Of a DNA stretch of 10,287 nt, positions 6,488-10,287 are shown piece by piece. The position numbers were made by a program, and so were the translations under genes. The stretch comes from JAMXLO01 sp041487355. Lineage in GTDB: Bacteria; Pseudomonadota; Alphaproteobacteria; Acetobacterales; Acetobacteraceae. Under the pieces are notes generated by a model. The model worked only from the letters and a program-made list of their open reading frames with translations. It was not told the origin of the DNA and ran no database searches. How positions within the stretch are numbered: the first letter of the stretch is position 1; every line of letters begins with the position of its first letter. The stretch lies in contig JBGPND010000188.1 in the NCBI GenBank assembly GCA_041487355.1, forward strand, positions 1-10,287. The letters are read 5' to 3'.

Positions 6488-6571
6488 TGTCGGCGATCAG
6501 TACTCAGTGATCAGTGATCCGTAAACAGCCCGATCCCTGGCAGCCTGACCGTCGATCACCGATCGCTGATC
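6482..6571. repeat. GATC-rich degenerate heptamer repeats in the divergent promoter region
   Basis: Eight GATC sites fall within 90 bp (starting at 6482, 6495, 6509, 6516, 6532, 6554, 6561 and 6568). Two groups are spaced by exactly 7 bp: on the minus strand the units read ACTGATC-ACTGAGT-ACTGATC (6516-6495 side) and GTGATCA-GCGATCG-GTGATCG (6571-6551 side). CGATC-ACC-GATCG (6553-6565) is also a perfect inverted repeat. The cluster fills most of the 163-bp space between the dipeptidase and map, where both promoters should lie. I see no clear -35/-10 for either. Confidence 0.7.
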
Positions 6572-6650
6572 ACCGGCCTTGCGCCGGGCCGCTCGGTTGC
6601 GCATCTTTCCAGTTTCCAGGCAGTGCCTAGGCGGACGGAGAGCAGGGGCG

Positions 6651-7457
6651 ATGGACGGCGGAGCCGACGCGAGACGCATCACGATCCATGCGCCGGAGGA
6701 TTTCGCCGCCATGCGCGCCGCCGGCCGGTTGGCGGCCGAGGCTCTGGACATGATCGTGCCGCATGTGTGCCCCGGGGTCTCCACCGGCACGCTCGACGCG
6801 CTGTGCCACGAGTTCATCATCGCGCATGGCGCGGTGCCGGCGCCGCTGAACTACCGTGGCTATCCGAAGTCGATCTGCACCTCGATCAACCACGTCGTCT
6901 GCCACGGCATTCCCGGCGACCGGAAGCTGGAGAACGGCGACATCCTGAACATCGACGTCACGGTGATCCTGGACGGCTGGCACGGCGACTCGTCGCGCAT
7001 GTATGTCGCCGGTTCGGCGTCGACGCGGGCACGCAACCTGATGGACGTGACCTACGAGGCGATGATGCGCGGCGTGCACGCGGTGAAACCGGGCGCGACG
7101 CTGGGCGATATCGGCCATATCATCCAGAACTATGTGGAGAGCCAGCGCTTCAGCGTGGTGCGCGACTTCTGCGGGCATGGCATCGGGCGGCGCTTCCACG
7201 AGCCGCCGAACGTGCTGCATTTCGGCCGCCCCGGCGAAGGCCCGGTGCTGCGCCCTGGCATGTTCTTCACCATCGAGCCGATGGTGAACGCCGGCCGGCC
7301 GGAGGTGAAGGTGCTGGACGATGGCTGGACCGCGGTGACGCGCGACCGCAGCCTGTCGGCGCAGTTCGAGCACATGATCGGGGTGACTGAAACCGGCTGC
7401 GAGATCTTCACGCTTTCGCCCGCCGGACTCGACAAGCCGCCCTACGCGATGGCGTGA
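6651..7457 (+). CDS. map: Type I methionine aminopeptidase
   Basis: MetAP removes the initiator Met from new proteins whose second residue is small; it is essential in most bacteria. The 268-residue product (from ATG 6651) has the usual length and the pita-bread fold ligands of a dinuclear metal site: Asp102 (NIDVT), Asp113 (WHGDSS), His176 (FCGHGIG), Glu209 (TIEPM) and Glu240 (AQFEH), plus the substrate-binding His85 in CHGIPGD. The start was chosen because GGAG and GGGG precede it and family members begin near here. A longer frame from 6579 adds 24 Arg-rich residues and is unlikely. It is divergent from the M19 gene and convergent with the adenylation gene (55 bp between stops). Related alphaproteobacteria often have radC close after map; here about 2.3 kb lies between. 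Confidence 0.96.
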   Translation: MDGGADARRITIHAPEDFAAMRAAGRLAAEALDMIVPHVCPGVSTGTLDALCHEFIIAHGAVPAPLNYRGYPKSICTSINHVVCHGIPGDRKLENGDILNIDVTVILDGWHGDSSRMYVAGSASTRARNLMDVTYEAMMRGVHAVKPGATLGDIGHIIQNYVESQRFSVVRDFCGHGIGRRFHEPPNVLHFGRPGEGPVLRPGMFFTIEPMVNAGRPEVKVLDDGWTAVTRDRSLSAQFEHMIGVTETGCEIFTLSPAGLDKPPYAMA

Positions 7458-7512
7458 GAGAAGCGCTTCACAGACGGGGAGGCGAAGCGGGTGGCCATCG
7501 TTTGCGTCAAAC

Positions 7513-9177
7513 TCAGCCGCCCGACCGGGCAAGCAATGCCATAGCGTCCACTTTCCCGCCTGGGAGGCGCGGAAGTTCCCCCATCACGTCGATGCGCGAT
7601 GGCACCATGTGGTTGGGCAAGCGGCTTCGCAGCATCTGCCGCAAAGACACACCCAGATCGGGATCGACATTCGGTCCGACCGCCACGAAAGCCAACAGCG
7701 TTGTGGTCTGGCGCCCGGTGCGCGGCAGGACAATGGCGTCCAGGACACCAGGTGCTTCTCGGATCGCAGCCTCGATTTCCATTGGCTCGACCCGTTGGCC
7801 ATTGATCTTAACCTGGCGGTCCTTGCGGCCAAGAATGATATAGATCCCGTCGACGGTCTGTCGCGCAATGTCCACAGTGAAGTAAATCCGCTGATCCGGA
7901 CCCGTCGGATCCGGGATCAGCCGCCCAGGCACGCACCGCCCGTCCTGCCATTCACCCAGCGCGTTGTAGCGGCTTCGAACAATCAGTTCCCCGGGCACGC
8001 CAGGTAGGCAGGCGGTGCCGTCGTCATCCAGGATGAGAAAATCGCCGCCGAGTTCCGGATACCCGCCGGGGACACGGACCGGGTCTCTCGTATCATGGAG
8101 CGGTATGGGCCAGCGGAGATTTGTCGATTCGGTCGCGCCATCGCCGGTCTCCAGCAAACATCCGGCAGGCAGCACGCTCCGCAGCAATGCGATGTCGGAA
8201 TGCACCGTCGCCTCGCCGCCCGCGCGGACCAGCCGCAGATGCGAGACGGCCTTGCGTGCCTCGGCCAACTCGAGGACGCTGCGCAGCAGCGATGTGCCGG
8301 CCAGGAGCACGGTGATGCGCTCGTTGGCCACGCGGTGGAGCAGCCCGCTGATGCCCTCCTGCCTCATGTTGATCAGATGCGCGGTCGCACCGGCCCGGAG
8401 TGGCGCCAACAGGAACCCGATGCCGGAATAGCTAGTGGGCGGTCCGGCGCAGAGCATGATCCGGTCGTCCTCGGTCAGGCTCGCGGCATCGCCACGTCGG
8501 TTGGCCCGATAGGCCTCCGTCCGCTGGCTGTGGACCACCAGCTTGGGCTGCCCGGTGCTTCCTGATGTCGGGAGGATGAAGGCTGGTTCGTCCAATCCGA
8601 GACGTGATGGTAGCGACAGGGGCGCGGGCTCTTCCACCGTGCCCGGATCGTCCATCGCAAGGACCTGGCGGCCGTCTGCCGCGGCGAGCGCCTCCTCGTC
8701 GCCAGCCTGGATGACGACCATTGCGGCATTGGCAGAACGGATGAATTCGGCATTTCGCTCGGGCGGGTGCGCACAATCCAATGCCAGGCATGGACGGCCG
8801 GCGATGATGCCGGCGAACAGCCCCCCGGCGCAGCCAGCATAATCCCGCAACAGAAGTGCGATCGGACCACGCGGCGCGGTTGCATTGGCCACAGCGTGAC
8901 CGAATCGTGCCACCAGATTCCAGAATTGCCGGTAAGTCAGCGTGCGGGTGGCCTCGACGATGGCGGTCCGGTCTGGCTGTCGCTGTACCACCAGCGCGAG
9001 CGACTCGACGAGAGAGCGGTCGATGTAAGCATGATCCAAGGGTACAAGGCTGAACGCCCCTGCCTCGGCATATCTGGCGGCGTGGTTATGGGCCTCGCGC
9101 CAAGCCTCCGGCGGGGGCAAGTGCGGCCGACCTCGAACCAGCGGATCCGGGTGGTCGGCGGGCGCGGCTTCTGTCAT
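7513..9177 (-). CDS. Standalone AMP-binding adenylation enzyme (NRPS-like acyl/amino acid ligase)
   Basis: Members of this ANL superfamily activate a carboxylate with ATP to an acyl-AMP, then pass it to a thiol (carrier protein or CoA). The 554-residue product has the core motifs: TSGSTGQPK at 204-212 (ATP loop), GDGATES at about 345-351, YFTVD at 432-436, GRKDRQVKINGQRVEPMEIE at 450-469 and PGGKVD with the C-terminal Lys542. It resembles NRPS-type A domains with an N-terminal segment (SLVESLALVVQRQPDRTAI), but it ends right after the A10 Lys: no carrier, condensation or thioesterase domain. By rough alignment the position of the Asp that holds the alpha-amine in amino acid domains is Tyr250, so the substrate may not be an alpha-amino acid. 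The start at 9175-9177 has AGGA five bases upstream; the frame opens further to 9366 but would overlap the cupin gene. Third positions are less GC-rich than in its neighbours, which hints at transfer. Substrate unknown. Confidence 0.86.
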   Translation of the reverse strand: MTEAAPADHPDPLVRGRPHLPPPEAWREAHNHAARYAEAGAFSLVPLDHAYIDRSLVESLALVVQRQPDRTAIVEATRTLTYRQFWNLVARFGHAVANATAPRGPIALLLRDYAGCAGGLFAGIIAGRPCLALDCAHPPERNAEFIRSANAAMVVIQAGDEEALAAADGRQVLAMDDPGTVEEPAPLSLPSRLGLDEPAFILPTSGSTGQPKLVVHSQRTEAYRANRRGDAASLTEDDRIMLCAGPPTSYSGIGFLLAPLRAGATAHLINMRQEGISGLLHRVANERITVLLAGTSLLRSVLELAEARKAVSHLRLVRAGGEATVHSDIALLRSVLPAGCLLETGDGATESTNLRWPIPLHDTRDPVRVPGGYPELGGDFLILDDDGTACLPGVPGELIVRSRYNALGEWQDGRCVPGRLIPDPTGPDQRIYFTVDIARQTVDGIYIILGRKDRQVKINGQRVEPMEIEAAIREAPGVLDAIVLPRTGRQTTTLLAFVAVGPNVDPDLGVSLRQMLRSRLPNHMVPSRIDVMGELPRLPGGKVDAMALLARSGG

Positions 9178-9313
9178 CTCGTTCCTATGTGACACGGGGT
9201 CGCCGTGACGTGCAATCCATCTGGGTAACGCAACAGGCGGGAAGCAGGCGTGGCAGATTGCGGCTGGCTGGCATGCCTCGTAGGCTGAGCATCCGCAAGC
9301 CAGGAGGATCGTC

Positions 9314-9724
9314 ATGAACGACCACACGACGACGCTGCCGAAGATGAAACTCGCGGTGGCGAGCAAGGAGAATGCGAACTACGTCGCGGGACGGCGTGCG
9401 TTCTTCAAGTATCGCGATCTCGGCGTGACCGAGGGCACCAACGGGTTCATGCGCGCCCAGGTGACGTCGGCCGAGCAGGGGATGTCGAAGCCCACCGGCT
9501 GGCACATCCACAAGTGCCAGGCGCAGTTCGTCTACATGCTGAGCGGCTCGATCGACCTGGAGTTCGAGGACCGCAAGGTGCGCATCAAGGCGGGCGACTC
9601 GATCATGATCCCCGGCGGGACGCCGCACAACGAGACCGGCACCTCCGACACGTTCGAACTGCTGGAGATCTCCGTCCCGGCGGATATGGGCACCGAGCCC
9701 TGCGACCCGCCGGCCGGGCATTAA
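9314..9724 (+). CDS. Small cupin-domain protein
   Basis: The 136-residue product is a single-domain cupin, a beta-barrel fold that usually binds a metal and serves as enzyme, sensor or binding protein. Cupin motif 1 is GWHIHKCQAQFVYMLSGSID (62-81), with His64 and His66; the usual Glu is Gln71. Motif 2 is GDSIMIPGGTPHNE (94-107), with His105. Three His with Gln could still bind a metal. No signal peptide or DNA-binding domain is present. AGGAGG at 9302-9307 stands six bases before the ATG, the best ribosome site in the window, so the protein is probably well expressed. It is divergent from the adenylation gene (136 bp apart, possibly a shared control region) and lies just upstream of radC in the same direction. 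The family is clear, the function unknown. Confidence 0.88.
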   Translation: MNDHTTTLPKMKLAVASKENANYVAGRRAFFKYRDLGVTEGTNGFMRAQVTSAEQGMSKPTGWHIHKCQAQFVYMLSGSIDLEFEDRKVRIKAGDSIMIPGGTPHNETGTSDTFELLEISVPADMGTEPCDPPAGH

Positions 9725-9758
9725 CCGCCGCCCAACCAATTTGCCGCATGGCTGGGGT

Positions 9759-10287
9759 GTGGCAGCCCCAACCTGCGGATTATCGCGCCAGAAGCAGCCG
9801 CCCGGCTCCGCCGAGCCGCCAGACCTGTTCGACGGCCAGGCGCTGGTCGATGCGCGGAAGCCGTTTGGCGTCGAGGGCCACCGGCGGCGGCTGCGCGAGC
9901 GCCTGTTGACCGCGGGACCGGAAGCGCTCGCCGATCATGAGATGCTGGAGATCGTGCTGTTCGCCCTGCCGCGGCGCGACACCAAGTCGATCGCCCGCGC
10001 GCTCATCACGCAGTTCGGCAGCTTCGCCCGCGTGATCGCCGCACCCGTGCAGGAGCTACTCACGGTCGAAGGGTTGGGGGAGGCCGGAGCCGCGACGCTG
10101 AAGTCAGTGCACGCGGCGGCACTGCGTCTGTTGCGCGCGGAGGTCATCGATCAGCCGGTGCTGACCACCTGGGACCGGCTGATGGCCTATCTGAACGCCG
10201 CGTTGTCGCGCGAGCGGGTGGAGCAGTTCCGCGTGCTGTTCCTCGACAACCGCAATCGGCTGCTGGCGGACGAAGCGCAGCAGCGCG
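9759..10287 (+). CDS. radC: RadC family protein (JAB/MPN domain), 5' part, cut by window edge
   Basis: RadC proteins carry a helix-hairpin-helix region and a JAMM/MPN metalloprotease-like domain; despite the name their cellular role is not settled. Visible are GHRRRLRERLL, DHEMLEIVLFALPRRDTKSI, an HhH-like VEGLGEAGAATLKSVHAA, and the opening of the JAMM domain, FRVLFLDNRNRLLADEAQQR, where the Glu is the conserved catalytic-type residue. The HxH...D metal motif lies beyond the right edge. The frame has no ATG before the conserved part. The GTG at 9759 is my best start (VAAPTCGLSRQ...PPDLFDGQ), with only a weak upstream purine stretch; TTG at 9741 is an alternative. Strong GC third positions show the frame is coding at least from about 9783. 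The gene is intact as far as seen. Confidence 0.9.
   Translation, partial: MAAPTCGLSRQKQPPGSAEPPDLFDGQALVDARKPFGVEGHRRRLRERLLTAGPEALADHEMLEIVLFALPRRDTKSIARALITQFGSFARVIAAPVQELLTVEGLGEAGAATLKSVHAAALRLLRAEVIDQPVLTTWDRLMAYLNAALSRERVEQFRVLFLDNRNRLLADEAQQR

Noticed and set aside
6579..6650. A longer start for map at 6579
   Set aside because: The added 24 residues are Arg-rich and unlike the family; the ATG at 6651 has purine-rich upstream sequence and gives the usual length.
7460..7469. GAAGCGCTTC palindrome between map and the adenylation gene as a bidirectional terminator
   Set aside because: It has no loop, no T run on either side, and could arise by chance.
9178..9366. A longer N-terminus for the adenylation enzyme starting at 9366
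   Set aside because: The extension would overlap the cupin start and its strong ribosome site, and it has no family features; the ATG at 9177 has its own ribosome site.
1..10287. CRISPR arrays, tRNA, rRNA, riboswitches, insertion sequences or phage genes
   Set aside because: Looked for on both strands; no regularly spaced repeats, cloverleaf-like segments, transposase frames or phage signatures were seen.

Overview
The window looks like chromosomal DNA from a GC-rich alphaproteobacterium, most likely Rhodospirillales/Acetobacteraceae. This rests on the high GC third codon positions, a polyhydroxyalkanoate phasin next to clpS-clpA, an S11 carboxypeptidase with a SPOR tail, and a map...radC order. 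It is an inference from gene content; no rRNA or other taxonomic marker is present. No tRNA, rRNA, CRISPR array, transposase or phage gene was seen.

Left part (1-2810, all minus strand): the N-terminal 459 codons of clpA (running off the left edge), its adaptor clpS, then a phasin gene closed by a good intrinsic terminator (2031-2062). The phasin has a promoter (TTGATC-17 bp-TATATG) flanked by two perfect TGCA-N-TGCA palindromes that look like operators for PhaR, the PHA-sensing repressor. This makes a coherent PHA-granule control point next to the Clp adaptor pair.

Middle (2966-4850): a plus-strand D-alanyl-D-alanine carboxypeptidase with a signal peptide, all three S11 motifs and a C-terminal SPOR domain. 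It is followed by the wreck of a Phd/VapC-type toxin-antitoxin operon on the minus strand. The antitoxin carries a one-base frameshift in a C run, the PIN toxin stops after 39 codons, and a REP-like pair of inverted hairpins lies between them.

Right of centre (4851-7457): a translationally coupled minus-strand pair, an M19-type dipeptidase and rpiA (stop and start share one base, TGATG). Divergent from it is map, encoding methionine aminopeptidase. The 163-bp space between dipeptidase and map holds an unusual cluster of eight GATC sites, most spaced as degenerate 7-bp repeats.

Right end (7458-10287): a standalone NRPS-like adenylation enzyme (minus) and a small cupin (plus) are transcribed divergently from a 136-bp gap. 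The 5' part of radC follows and runs off the right edge. As map and radC are often close neighbours in this group, the adenylation enzyme plus cupin look like an accessory insert. The 55-bp gap between map and the adenylation gene (7458-7512, convergent ends) shows no convincing terminator.

I did not find a clear new multi-gene system. The most useful leads are the two-operator phasin promoter, the orphan adenylation enzyme/cupin pair, the decayed TA locus with its hairpin pair, and the GATC heptamer cluster.
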